From the NCBI RefSeq assembly GCF_020595055.1, contig NZ_JAJDOO010000001.1, positions 186,001 through 250,000 of the forward strand: a stretch of DNA of 64,000 nt, in the 5' to 3' direction. Each line of letters starts with the position of its first letter. Positions within the stretch are counted from its first letter, which is position 1. Below the pieces are notes generated by a model that made no database searches, had not been told where the DNA came from, and worked only from the letters and a program-made list of their open reading frames with translations. Below are positions 44,082 to 51,762 of this stretch, piece by piece. A program made the translations under genes and the position numbers. Origin of the DNA: Desulfosporosinus shakirovi. Its GTDB lineage: Bacteria; Bacillota; Desulfitobacteriia; Desulfitobacteriales; Desulfitobacteriaceae.

Positions 44082-44564
44082 TTAAATCCTCCAATCCATA
44101 AGATGCCGTTTCTTGTTTTCTTCTTTTTCTCTCTGTCCGGGGTATGTATAGGTATTACTCGCTTGGTGCGTCAATAGCCCTACTGTATAATCGACAATTT
44201 TCATGGCCTGTTGGAGAAGCTGAGAGTTGCTCTCATGGACTGTTTTTAATCGTAGGACAACTTGGTCCAGACTAAGACGTACCTCTTCTAAAGCCGGGAA
44301 ATGTTCCGCTAATTCAGCCAGAGTTAGGTCTTCAGGAGGTTTCCCCAGTTCACGTCCGATTTGTTCTGCCCACATAGACCGCTCTTTTTCCAAGCGATTA
44401 ACCTGGATTATGAACCTTTCTTCCTGAGCTGTTATTAATTCAATCTCCTGAATTACATTTTTAATCAGAGCTTTTTGTTTCTTCTCTTCTAGGGTTAGTA
44501 GTTTATTATATAATTCAGCTTGTTCGCTTAAGTTAACATTTAAGTTTTGAAGTGCTTCAGACAC
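44082..44564 (-). CDS. flgN: Flagellar chaperone FlgN
   Basis: Export chaperone for FlgK and FlgL. About 160 residues, helical, beginning MSEALQNLNVNLSEQAELYN and containing KLLTLEEKKQKALIKNVIQE. The frame stays open to 44639, but GTG 44564 has GAGGGGGAG six bases upstream and gives the family-typical start, so I prefer it; that leaves a 76-base gap to flgM. Confidence 0.88.
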   Translation of the reverse strand: MSEALQNLNVNLSEQAELYNKLLTLEEKKQKALIKNVIQEIELITAQEERFIIQVNRLEKERSMWAEQIGRELGKPPEDLTLAELAEHFPALEEVRLSLDQVVLRLKTVHESNSQLLQQAMKIVDYTVGLLTHQASNTYTYPGQREKEENKKRHLMDWRI

Positions 44565-44640
44565 AGAAATCTCCCCCTCTAAAATAAGCTGGTCTGGCAG
44601 AATGAAAGACGCAAGGTCGGAAGCAACTTGCCTTCCCAAA

Positions 44641-44919
44641 CTATTCTTTCGGATATATCTCTAATAACTTATCGGCTATTCTTTGTTCATCTATTTTAAA
44701 TTCTCCTCGTTTGATCTGTTCATTAAGCCCTCTTACACGTTCCTCGCGGATAGCGGGAATTTCTTTGGCTTTCTGAAGTAAGGCCTGATACACTTGCGCT
44801 TTATCAGATACCGCTATTTTATCTGCCTCAGATACCGCCGTTTTATTCTCAGCTTGTTTCAAACGACTGACCCCTTGAATACTGCCAACTGGAGACATTG
44901 ATGTCCCGTTTATTTTCAT
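44641..44919 (-). CDS. flgM: Anti-sigma-28 factor FlgM
   Basis: Inhibits sigma-28 until it is exported through the finished hook. About 92 residues, with a flexible N-terminus and the sigma-binding C-terminal region VYQALLQKAKEIPAIREERV followed by GEFKIDEQRIADKLLEIYPK. ATG 44919 has GGAGTG six bases upstream. It heads the late operon through csrA. Confidence 0.93.
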   Translation of the reverse strand: MKINGTSMSPVGSIQGVSRLKQAENKTAVSEADKIAVSDKAQVYQALLQKAKEIPAIREERVRGLNEQIKRGEFKIDEQRIADKLLEIYPKE

Positions 44920-44953
44920 ATCATTCACTCCAAAATACATAGTCTTATTTTCT

Positions 44954-44981
44954 ATATCGTAGATAACTTGTCAAAACTAAA
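44954..44981 (-). promoter_or_regulatory. Sigma-28-type promoter of the flgM operon
   Basis: Minus strand TTTAGTTT, 12 bases, TACGATAT, 34 bases upstream of the flgM ATG. The -35 is degenerate, but the -10 and spacing match the other late promoters. A TTGACA overlaps it, so a sigma-A reading is also possible. Confidence 0.6.
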
Positions 44982-45163
44982 GAGAAATTTTTTGTAGTCT
45001 ATGGTATATTTTCACAGGAAAGCAAGAATTATAGCTGATGCTCTGCTTTTCTTGTATAATAAATATTATGTAAAACCCGAATGACACAGGTGGAAAACCC
45101 AAGTAACACTTACGCCCCGACCATGACTTGAAAAGGATGTTCGGGATTAGAAAATAAAGGGAC

Positions 45164-45191
45164 TAAAGTTCATCACTGATTTTGACGATAA
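45164..45191 (+). promoter_or_regulatory. Sigma-28-type promoter of motAB
   Basis: TAAAGTTC, 12 bases, GACGATAA: the best match in the window to the flagellar sigma-28 consensus TAAAGTTT / GCCGATAA. It predicts a leader of about 135 bases before the motA ATG. Confidence 0.85.
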
Positions 45192-45262
45192 AATAAAGTA
45201 GACGGGAAAATTTATACACTATATTATACATATCCACTTCTTCAACACTTATATAAAAAAGC

Positions 45263-45318
45263 AAGGGAGGTACGTCACAATCCCTTATAAACCAATTCCA
45301 TTCAAGAGCATAAGGGAT
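45263..45318 (+). promoter_or_regulatory. Alternative hairpins in the motA leader
   Basis: Segment A AAGGGA (45263-45268) can pair with B (TCCCTT, 45281-45286). B extended, ATCCCTTAT (45280-45288), can instead pair with C ATAAGGGAT (45310-45318), which contains the SD-like AAGGGATG. The pairings exclude each other, and B:C would hide the likely ribosome site 13 bases before motA. What would shift the balance is unknown. Confidence 0.4.
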
Positions 45319-45332
45319 GCGGCAAAAGCAAC

Positions 45333-46148
45333 ATGGATTTATCAACTATCATTGGTATTATCGTTGGATTCGGTTTCCTTATCACTGGTTATATTTTAGA
45401 AGGGGGAACCGTCGGTTCCCTGGGGGGATTATCTGCTGCAATGATCGTTTTTGGTGGAACCGCCGGAGCGGTTCTGATCAGTTTTCCACTCTCCGACCTC
45501 AAGAACCTTCCTAAATGGTTTAAGCTTGCATTTACCTCCCAGTCCTTCGGCACCGCCGAAGCTTATGAGACGCTCATAAGATTTGCTGAAAAGGCACGGC
45601 GTGAAGGGCTGCTCAGTCTGGAACAAGAGCTTGAATCAGTGACAGATCGCTTTACTCACCAAGGAATGCAACTCGTCATTGACGGGACAGACCCCGAAAT
45701 CACCAAGGAGATCCTAGAGTCCAATATTGCTGTCCTTGAGAAACGCCACAAGGTTGGGATTGCTGTTTTCGAGGCTGCTGGCGGGTATAGTCCGACCATG
45801 GGAATTGTCGGGACAGTTATGGGCCTCATCATGGTGTTAGGAAATCTATCAGACCCTGAAGCGCTTTCTCATTCTATCGCCGCTGCTTTTATAGCCACCC
45901 TATATGGAGTTGCTACAGCAAACCTCCTCTGGCTCCCCATCGCGACAAAACTTAAAATGAAAGACAAAGCAGAAGTGTCGTCCATGGAGATGGTTCTAGA
46001 CGGAATCCTCTCGATTCAAGCAGGTGAAAATCCCTCTATTCTTAAAGAGAAATTAAAAACACACGTCGGCTCCGTGGTTCTCTCCGAAGATAAAAACCGA
46101 GAAGGTGTCGCCGCACCTGGTAATGCTTCTGTGAGTGAAAGCCGATGA
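45333..46148 (+). CDS. motA: Flagellar stator protein MotA
   Basis: Proton-channel subunit of the motor stator. 271 residues with four hydrophobic segments: two at the N-terminus (IIGIIVGFGFLITGYILEGG and an AAMIVFGGTAGAVLI helix) and two near 150-200 (GYSPTMGIVGTVMGLIMVLG). The cytoplasmic loop with charged residues contacts FliG. The start has only a weak, distant ribosome site. It overlaps motB by four bases. Confidence 0.95.
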   Translation: MDLSTIIGIIVGFGFLITGYILEGGTVGSLGGLSAAMIVFGGTAGAVLISFPLSDLKNLPKWFKLAFTSQSFGTAEAYETLIRFAEKARREGLLSLEQELESVTDRFTHQGMQLVIDGTDPEITKEILESNIAVLEKRHKVGIAVFEAAGGYSPTMGIVGTVMGLIMVLGNLSDPEALSHSIAAAFIATLYGVATANLLWLPIATKLKMKDKAEVSSMEMVLDGILSIQAGENPSILKEKLKTHVGSVVLSEDKNREGVAAPGNASVSESR

Positions 46149-47011
46149 GTAGGAAACGCGAGCATGAAGCCGAAAAGGAAAATAGTGAACGTTGGCTTCT
46201 TACATATTCTGATCTTATTACACTGCTAATGATTTTCTTTGTTGTACTTTATTCTATGAGCAAAGTAGATGCCGATAAATTTCAAGCCGTTGCGGAATCC
46301 CTTAACAAGGCACTTTCTGGAGGAGTCCCTGCAAAAATGGAGATGGCTGCAAGCCCATCCGGACCATCTCTTATACAAACCGGTACCCCCTCCGCTACTA
46401 CCACCATCCCTGGCAAGGATAAGGATCCCAGCAAAACGACTGACGCTGATCAAGCAGCGGCTAATGTTAGTCAAGGGAATACCGACGCTGAAAACCTGAG
46501 CATTGAAGCAATTAAAGCCAAACTTGATAAGTTTGCGCTTGATAACGGAATTCAGTCAAAGCTAATCTCTTCCATGGAAGAACGTGGTCTGGTAGTCAGT
46601 ATCCAAGAAACCTTGCTTTTTGGAAGTGGTTCAGCCGATATAACCGACCGAGCTCGAGAAATCCTTAAAAGTATCTCTACCGTCCTCGGTTCGGCATCTA
46701 ACCAAATCAGGGTTGAAGGGCATACTGACAATCTGCCCATTCAAACCGCCAAGTTCCCCAGCAATTGGGAACTCTCCGTCATTCGTTCCACTAACGTCGT
46801 GCAAATTCTACAGTCAGCCGGGATTACCCCCAGTCGGCTCTCCGCAGCTGGTTACGGAGAATATCGGCCTATTGCTTCAAATGACACTATCGCCGGACAA
46901 GGCAGAAACCGGCGGATTGATCTGATTATTCTGCGCTCCAAGTATGATGTGACCGAACCTACAAACCAAACCCCAGTTTCTGGCTCACCAGCCCCTGTCC
47001 TAACCCCTTAG
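46145..47011 (+). CDS. motB: Flagellar stator protein MotB
   Basis: Anchors the stator to peptidoglycan and forms the ion channel with MotA. 288 residues. One transmembrane helix (about 19-40) carries the essential Asp23 (LLTYSDLITLLMIFF). A Ser/Thr/Pro/Lys-rich linker lies near 65-125, then an OmpA-like domain with VEGHTDNLPIQTAKFPSNWE and GYGEYRPIASNDT. Its stop overlaps tail-to-tail with the M28 peptidase gene. Confidence 0.95.
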   Translation: MSRKREHEAEKENSERWLLTYSDLITLLMIFFVVLYSMSKVDADKFQAVAESLNKALSGGVPAKMEMAASPSGPSLIQTGTPSATTTIPGKDKDPSKTTDADQAAANVSQGNTDAENLSIEAIKAKLDKFALDNGIQSKLISSMEERGLVVSIQETLLFGSGSADITDRAREILKSISTVLGSASNQIRVEGHTDNLPIQTAKFPSNWELSVIRSTNVVQILQSAGITPSRLSAAGYGEYRPIASNDTIAGQGRNRRIDLIILRSKYDVTEPTNQTPVSGSPAPVLTP

Positions 47012-48042
47012 AAAGCAAGCGTTCGTACCGCTTGGTACATGATTTCTGTAGCCAAGTAAATCTGTTCAGATTTTATGAGTGCGATAGTGTCTTCAGTGGT
47101 ATGATTTTTGTACAGCCATTCCTGGGCTAAGAGCGTCGCCGCCGGAATACCCTGTAATGCAAAACTGACGGAGTCACTATTATGACCTGCTCTGGGGGTT
47201 AATTGGGCACTGGCACCACATTTAGTTGCAGCTTCTTGAATGGCATCTACGGCTGGATTTTTCCCATCCCCCCAGAGTGCAAAATTTCCAACCATTCCAT
47301 TTCCTACGGAGTCAGCATTCAGAACCGCGTGTATCTGGTTAAGGGTAAATGAAGGAGATCGGACAAAGGCTTGAGACCCTACAAACCCCATCTCTTCAGC
47401 ACTCCAAAAAGCGATAACAATCGTGCGTTTTGGGACCTCTGCTTCTCGGATGATCCTCCTTATTACATCAAGTATACAGCCAACACCAGAGGCATTGTCA
47501 TTGGCTCCGGGGTAGACTTGCTCCTCGAAAACCCCCAGGTGATCGTAATGTGCTGAAAGAAGAATAATTTCCTGAGATTCTTCTCCCATTAACCCCCCTA
47601 ATAGGTTGATGCTTGGAAATCTGAGGTTTCTATTTTCCCCAGATTTAAAAGTCAGCCGACCATTAACCCTAGTTTCCACTACTGGGGGAATCGTAAATGC
47701 TTGAATAAAGCCTGTATTTGGGTCCCCCATCGGGCGTAAGCCCAGCATACTCAATTGAGAAGCTAAATACTCAGCAGCCTTCGCCTCTCCTACAGATCCC
47801 GCCTTACGCCCTTGCATTTCGGGGGCGGTTAAAGCGTAGATATCATCCATGGCCGTGCGATTTAGGATTTCATAGTTGATCTTATTATTTGATTTAATCT
47901 CAGGGGGCAGCAAGAGTTCAATCGGCGGACGCCCCAGACTCGTCTTTATGGCCTCTCCAAAACGAGTCGGCAAAAAACTCCAAGGTAATATAATTGCTCC
48001 AAGCCCAAGTATTGTTTTTAAAAAAGCTCTGCGCGTTTGCAT
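47008..48042 (-). CDS. M28-family metallopeptidase, Tat-exported
   Basis: Zinc aminopeptidase-like enzyme of 344 residues. The N-terminus has a twin-arginine signal (TRRAFLKTILGLGAI), so export of a folded metalloprotein is expected. M28 ligands are readable: H165 in SAHYDHLG, D182 in GANDNASG, E216/E217 in WSAEEMGF, D244 in NADSVGN and H314 in KNHTTEDT. The sole minus-strand gene among plus-strand motility genes; no motility role known. Natural substrate unknown. Confidence 0.9.
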   Translation of the reverse strand: MQTRRAFLKTILGLGAIILPWSFLPTRFGEAIKTSLGRPPIELLLPPEIKSNNKINYEILNRTAMDDIYALTAPEMQGRKAGSVGEAKAAEYLASQLSMLGLRPMGDPNTGFIQAFTIPPVVETRVNGRLTFKSGENRNLRFPSINLLGGLMGEESQEIILLSAHYDHLGVFEEQVYPGANDNASGVGCILDVIRRIIREAEVPKRTIVIAFWSAEEMGFVGSQAFVRSPSFTLNQIHAVLNADSVGNGMVGNFALWGDGKNPAVDAIQEAATKCGASAQLTPRAGHNSDSVSFALQGIPAATLLAQEWLYKNHTTEDTIALIKSEQIYLATEIMYQAVRTLAF

Positions 48043-48072
48043 GATTAATCCTTTCTAAGAGGAGAATGACCT

Positions 48073-48510
48073 ATGTCTATACGTATCAATTCACCACATC
48101 AAACCCTGACTCCTAATCTCGATTCTCAGAGTTCCTTGGAGCGTAACAGCGATTTTAACAGTATCTTATCCAAGACTCAAAAAATCCAGAGCGTCGAACT
48201 CCAATCCTTTCTCGAGCGCCTGGGGGTTCAAGGGAAAAAATTAGCTCAATCCCTTTCAATCGGTGACCTTAAAGACTTTCGTGATATGGTTAAATCCTTC
48301 CTGCGATCAAGCTTTGGACAAAGCCGCAAAATGCAGGAAGATACCTCTTGGGATTATCAAGGTCGCCCTAAGGTCATGGCCCGTGTCGGAAAAATCGACG
48401 AAGCGTTGGATGAACTCGGAAAACAGCTCCTGGATGAGCAAGCCAAACCCCTCGAAATTTTAACCAAGATTGATGAAATTCGTGGATTGATCGTTGATCT
48501 TTTTGCCTAA
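48073..48510 (+). CDS. yaaR: YaaR family protein (DUF327)
   Basis: 145 residues, helical, matching the DUF327/YaaR family (LGVQGKKLAQSLSIGDLKDF, YQGRPKVMARVGKIDEALDE). Function unknown. It starts 30 bases from the divergent M28 peptidase start; AAGAGGAGAATGACCT precedes the ATG. Here it sits between the stator genes and cheR, which hints at a motility or cell-surface link, but only by position. Confidence 0.85.
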   Translation: MSIRINSPHQTLTPNLDSQSSLERNSDFNSILSKTQKIQSVELQSFLERLGVQGKKLAQSLSIGDLKDFRDMVKSFLRSSFGQSRKMQEDTSWDYQGRPKVMARVGKIDEALDELGKQLLDEQAKPLEILTKIDEIRGLIVDLFA

Positions 48511-48605
48511 GAAGTTGTTATTCTTTACTATTCGCCCAAAAACCCTAAATCTCTTCTTTTTAACATAGAAAGCCTTTAATTAATCACGAAAGAGGTGTAA
48601 CCCCT

Positions 48606-49391
48606 TTGTCCACATCAATATCCAATACCTACGAAGACTTTGTTAAAGGGTTCCACCCCAAGAGCGGCTTAGATCTTAAGTTTTACAAGCAAAACCAGAT
48701 GCAGCGGCGAATTCTTAGTTTTATGAATTCCCACGGACATCCGACCTATCCGGAGTTTTTGAAAGCACTAAATTCTGACCCGGTATTATATGACGCCTTC
48801 TTCAAACATTTAACCATTAATGTCTCTCAATTCTTTCGGGATGCGACTCAATGGAAAACCCTTCGAGAAACGATATTCCCTTTACTCCTCCAAAATAAAA
48901 CGCCTTTGAAACTTTGGAGCGCGGGATGTTCCAGCGGCCAGGAGCCTTACTCACTGGCCATGACAATGATGGAATATTTCTCGATCGCTAAGTTTAGCAT
49001 ACTGGGTACAGATATTGATGTCAATGTCCTGCTTCAAGCCAAAGAAGGCCTCTATAAACAAAATGATTTTGCGAGCACTCCGCCAGAATTCCTGCAAAAG
49101 TATTTTACCCCATCTGACAAAGGACATCAAATTAACGATTCTGTCAAGAGGCAAGTCAGTTTCCAACCTCAAAACCTGTTAACCGATCGTTTCCAAACCG
49201 GCTTCGATTTCATAGCCTGTCGCAATGTCGTCATTTACTTTACTGAAGAAGCCAAAGAAATGCTTTACAAAAAATTCACAGACTCCCTGCGCCCTGGTGG
49301 AATTCTCTTCACCGGCAGCACCGAACATCTCTTCGGACTAAATCATCTTGGCCTTAAACCCGTTTCCTCCTTCTTTTACCAAAAACAGTGA
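48606..49391 (+). CDS. cheR: Chemotaxis protein methyltransferase CheR
   Basis: SAM-dependent methylation of chemoreceptor glutamates. 261 residues. The N-terminal helical domain ends with LTINVSQFFRDATQW; the SAM site is LWSAGCSSGQEPYSLAMT (about 103-120); FDFIACRNVVIYFTEEA is also conserved. TTG start at 48606 with GAGGTG seven bases upstream; no ATG is near. It is distant from cheB and cheA, unlike many genomes. Its stop codon lies within a dispersed palindrome. Confidence 0.95.
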   Translation: MSTSISNTYEDFVKGFHPKSGLDLKFYKQNQMQRRILSFMNSHGHPTYPEFLKALNSDPVLYDAFFKHLTINVSQFFRDATQWKTLRETIFPLLLQNKTPLKLWSAGCSSGQEPYSLAMTMMEYFSIAKFSILGTDIDVNVLLQAKEGLYKQNDFASTPPEFLQKYFTPSDKGHQINDSVKRQVSFQPQNLLTDRFQTGFDFIACRNVVIYFTEEAKEMLYKKFTDSLRPGGILFTGSTEHLFGLNHLGLKPVSSFFYQKQ

Positions 49392-49413
49392 ACTCGTTCA
49401 GCTAAAGCTGAAC
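49387..49413. repeat. Palindromic repeat at the cheR stop (copy A)
   Basis: A 27-base stretch identical to 62188-62214. Its core GTTCAGCTAAAGCTGAAC is palindromic around AA. It contains the last base-pairs of the cheR stop, so it may act as a short terminator hairpin. Confidence 0.7.
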
Positions 49414-49562
49414 AAGGGGCATATCCACAGAGGAATACATTCGCACCCTAAGATGGAATCCACCTCCTTCGCGCCAAATGTTCCTATTGGGAAAGGCGCT
49501 CGGCGATACTTTCCAACTGGAGACTATCGTCACTGAAGTAGAAAAGTTCTTGATCCATAATT

Positions 49563-49601
49563 AGGGGCTCTGACTCATTATATTAATGAATCAGAGCCCC
49601 T
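49563..49601. terminator. Bidirectional terminator between cheR and the small minus-strand gene
   Basis: Inverted repeat of 18-base arms with one mismatch (AGGGGCTCTGACTCATTA, 49563-49580, with 49584-49601) around TAT, followed by TTTAAGT on the plus strand. It lies between convergent genes. Confidence 0.8.
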
Positions 49602-49610
49602 TTAAGTACT

Positions 49611-49805
49611 TCACATAAAAGACGTTGGGCATTCTCTCTCATACTGTTGTACAAATTCTTCCAGTGGATAAGTAATACCTTTACCGTTAAACTCCAATGA
49701 TACCTGCTGGGCATTCGGATTAAAACCGATGAACTTCATTCCGAGTAGTTTGGCCATTTTAGATAATTCAATCCGCGTACCTCGCCCGAAATCCTGAAAA
49801 TGCAT
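49611..49805 (-). CDS. Small hypothetical protein
   Basis: Unrecognised protein of up to 64 residues. The first 16 residues are uncertain: an internal ATG (MAKLLGMKFIGFNPN) is possible. The ending contains VSLEFNGKGITYPLEEFVQQ. No signal peptide, no membrane segment. It ends directly before a terminator hairpin, which supports a real transcript. Ribosome site for either start is weak. Confidence 0.45.
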   Translation of the reverse strand: MHFQDFGRGTRIELSKMAKLLGMKFIGFNPNAQQVSLEFNGKGITYPLEEFVQQYERECPTSFM

Positions 49806-50005
49806 CCAACAACACGCCCCTTTTTTAGTCTTGTCATTGACTTCAAAAAAATAATGGGTATCCCATTTGGAACGCTTAGAATTTCTATCAAGTGGAAGGA
49901 AATATCGGAGTTATTCTGTTAACTCTAGCTTAACATATCCTATTCAGGATATCCATTCAACTCTCTGAATCTAAGATATGATTTTTTAATACTTCTAAAC
50001 AATCA

Positions 50006-50392
50006 TTAAGTTTGTCCCCATAATCCTAAGACACTCATTCCAGCCAAAATCAGCAAGCATCCTAGGATTTTTGGCAAGGTCAGAACTTCATCTAGAAAAA
50101 AAGTTCCGTAGAGAATTGCAATCACATACCCCAAAGAAACAAGCGGGTAGGCATAGCTGAGCTCCCAGCGTGAGATCACAACCAGCCAAAGAACAGAACT
50201 TACACCAAAACAAGCAAACCCAAGAAATATTGCAGGTGTTAATATAATTGATCCCAATTGTCTCCAAATTCCGGTAACCGATACTCTCCCATACTCAACC
50301 ATACCCAAACGAAACAAAAACTGTCCTGTAGCCCCTAATAATATGGAAAACAAGGCAACGGCTAAGGGACGCACTTCAGAAATTAAAGACAT
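50006..50392 (-). CDS. SMR/EamA-type small membrane transporter
   Basis: 128 residues with four hydrophobic helices, the size of small multidrug resistance or ArnE/ArnF-type proteins. AVALFSILLGATGQFLFRLG, SRWELSYAYPLVSLGYVIAI and LTLPKILGCLLILAGMSVLG fit the EamA-like repeat. Acts at the inner membrane; substrate not predictable. Single gene, with an AT-rich leader. It could be a lipid-linked sugar or drug exporter. Confidence 0.75.
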   Translation of the reverse strand: MSLISEVRPLAVALFSILLGATGQFLFRLGMVEYGRVSVTGIWRQLGSIILTPAIFLGFACFGVSSVLWLVVISRWELSYAYPLVSLGYVIAILYGTFFLDEVLTLPKILGCLLILAGMSVLGLWGQT

Positions 50393-50537
50393 TCAATCAA
50401 AACTCCTTGAAATTTAGACTCCGGATCTAAATATAGATAATAATTAAGTTTTCTCAATCTGACCTTTATTTATACTCTACATCAAATCCTAATAATGTAT
50501 TCATTTCTAAATCATTTCAAGCCTCAATGAAAATGTT

Positions 50538-50566
50538 TTGAAGTCTACAAAATATTATGATATATT
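50538..50566 (+). promoter_or_regulatory. Sigma-A-type promoter of the SCP2 gene
   Basis: TTGAAG, 17 bases, TATATT, 63 bases before the SCP2 ATG. Good spacing, moderate -10. Confidence 0.5.
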
Positions 50567-50629
50567 TCTCTATAAATGCGAAAACTTTCATAACATTATG
50601 ATTTTAGAGAGAAGGGGAGAAAAAACACT

Positions 50630-50956
50630 ATGACAGTCAAAGCTGAATTACTAGAACTTGTGGAGAAAATGAATACTAATCCCGAGCATATCGCTTCTGA
50701 AAAAGACCGTATCTTCCAAATTAATCTAGAGGAAAGCGGTGAATTACAAATTGTCTTTAAAGCTGGTCAAGTGCAAATGATTGAAGGACCTGCTCCAGAC
50801 GCAGAAGTTACCCTCATTATGAACGAAAAAAATTTCTCCAAATTATTGAAAGATAAGTTAAATACTACAATGGCATTTATGACTGGTGGGTTAAAGGTTG
50901 AAGGCAAATTAGGTTTGGCCTTAAAACTCCAAGAAATCGTTAAACTGTATCAGTAA
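50630..50956 (+). CDS. SCP2 sterol-binding domain protein
   Basis: Small soluble protein of 108 residues made of one SCP2-like lipid-binding domain (RIFQINLEESGELQIVFKAG, PAPDAEVTLIMNEKNFSKLL, FMTGGLKVEGKLGLALKLQE). Bacterial members bind hydrophobic ligands; the physiological one is unknown. AGAGAGAAGGGGAG precedes the ATG. Stand-alone gene with a hairpin at 51065 downstream. Confidence 0.88.
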   Translation: MTVKAELLELVEKMNTNPEHIASEKDRIFQINLEESGELQIVFKAGQVQMIEGPAPDAEVTLIMNEKNFSKLLKDKLNTTMAFMTGGLKVEGKLGLALKLQEIVKLYQ

Positions 50957-51064
50957 AGAAACTGTGCCTTCGTTGATGAATGAACCTTCACCCATAAAGA
51001 TATTTAATTGTATATTGATTTTAAAAACAACCATTTACTTCTGTAATTTTATTGCAAAATAAAA

Positions 51065-51114
51065 CTTATGGGAAGCGGCTATGCATAATTATGCAACAAC
51101 CAGTTTCCCATAAG
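51065..51114 (+). terminator. Hairpin between the SCP2 gene and RNase P RNA
   Basis: Arms CTTATGGGAA (51065-51074) and TTCCCATAAG (51105-51114), with an inner palindrome TGCATAATTATGCA in the loop. It lies between two convergent transcripts and could terminate either. No long T run follows. Confidence 0.5.
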
Positions 51115-51121
51115 CATTGCA

Positions 51122-51556
51122 AAGTCAACCTATAAGCCGAGTTCTGTCCCTCCCTACAGAGGTGATGATCATCTATCTCGAACCGCCGTTACCGACGGCC
51201 TCTAGCGACCTTACCCGGGAACAAAAACGGGCCGTTCATAGTTCCCCTATTCAGTCTTGCTCCAGGTGGGGTTTACATGGCCAGCCAGTCACCTGACTAC
51301 CGGTGAGCTCTTACCTCGCCTTTCCACCCTTACCATCCAGAGGTCAGTCGTCGGAAGCCGGATGCCGGAATTAGAACTAATTATTTCTGACCTCCGACCT
51401 CTGAAGACTGGCCTCTGTTTTGGCGGTATCTCTCTGTTGCACTTTCCTTGGGGTTCCCCCCACTGGGCGTTACCCAGCACCTTGCCCTATGGAGCTCGGA
51501 CTTTCCTCAGAGGCGACCTTTCGGTCCATACCCCCGCGATCATCTGGTTGGCTTCG
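51122..51556 (-). ncRNA. rnpB: RNase P RNA (type A)
   Basis: Catalytic RNA that matures tRNA 5' ends. On the minus strand the signature GAGGAAAGTCCGAGCTCC, then CAGAGAGATACCGCC, GGTAAGGGTGGAAAGG, and the 3' end ACAGAACTCGGCTTATAGG are all readable. The ends pair as P1 (AAGCCAACC with GGTTGACTT, one mismatch). The P12 region (51338-51417) is expanded by a long hairpin that resembles a dispersed repeat (see findings). Ends are set to within a few bases. Promoter at 51564. Confidence 0.95.
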
Positions 51557-51563
51557 CTTAGTT

Positions 51564-51592
51564 ATCTTACTAGATAAATAGGTTTTGGTCAA
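51564..51592 (-). promoter_or_regulatory. Sigma-A promoter of rnpB
   Basis: Minus strand TTGACC, 17 bases, TAAGAT, placed so that transcription would begin at about 51556, the first base of the RNase P RNA. Confidence 0.8.
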
Positions 51593-51606
51593 ATGGATAG
51601 TATTGG

Positions 51607-51762
51607 CTAATTCACTTTGTGTTTCTGCTCTGCCATTTCTTCAATTTCATCATCAATGTCCATCAGTTCGGTTAACCATTTAGCACGATTAGCATAATCC
51701 TCTTGAATATTGGTTAAAACCTTTTCACGTTGAAGACGCAGAATTTCAGTTCGATTCATCAT
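51607..51762 (-). CDS. Small hypothetical protein upstream of rnpB
   Basis: 51 residues, starting MMNRTEILRLQREKVLTN and ending AEQKHKVN. It is highly charged and probably one long helix (IDDEIEEMAE). The ribosome site AAAGGAG sits nine bases before the first of two adjacent ATGs, which supports expression. No family recognised. Its stop lies 15 bases from the rnpB -35 element. Confidence 0.6.
   Translation of the reverse strand: MMNRTEILRLQREKVLTNIQEDYANRAKWLTELMDIDDEIEEMAEQKHKVN

Larger units (their letters stand above)
44982..45332. other. Divergent intergenic region flgM / motA
   Basis: Between the minus-strand flgM operon and the plus-strand motA genes. It holds the motA sigma-28-type promoter (45164-45191) and a leader with two alternative hairpins (45263-45318). 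The stretch 44990-45160 shows nothing I can name. Confidence 0.6.

Noticed and set aside
51257-51577. 106-codon open frame on the plus strand
   Set aside because: Antisense to the RNase P RNA, whose conserved sequence fully explains the region.
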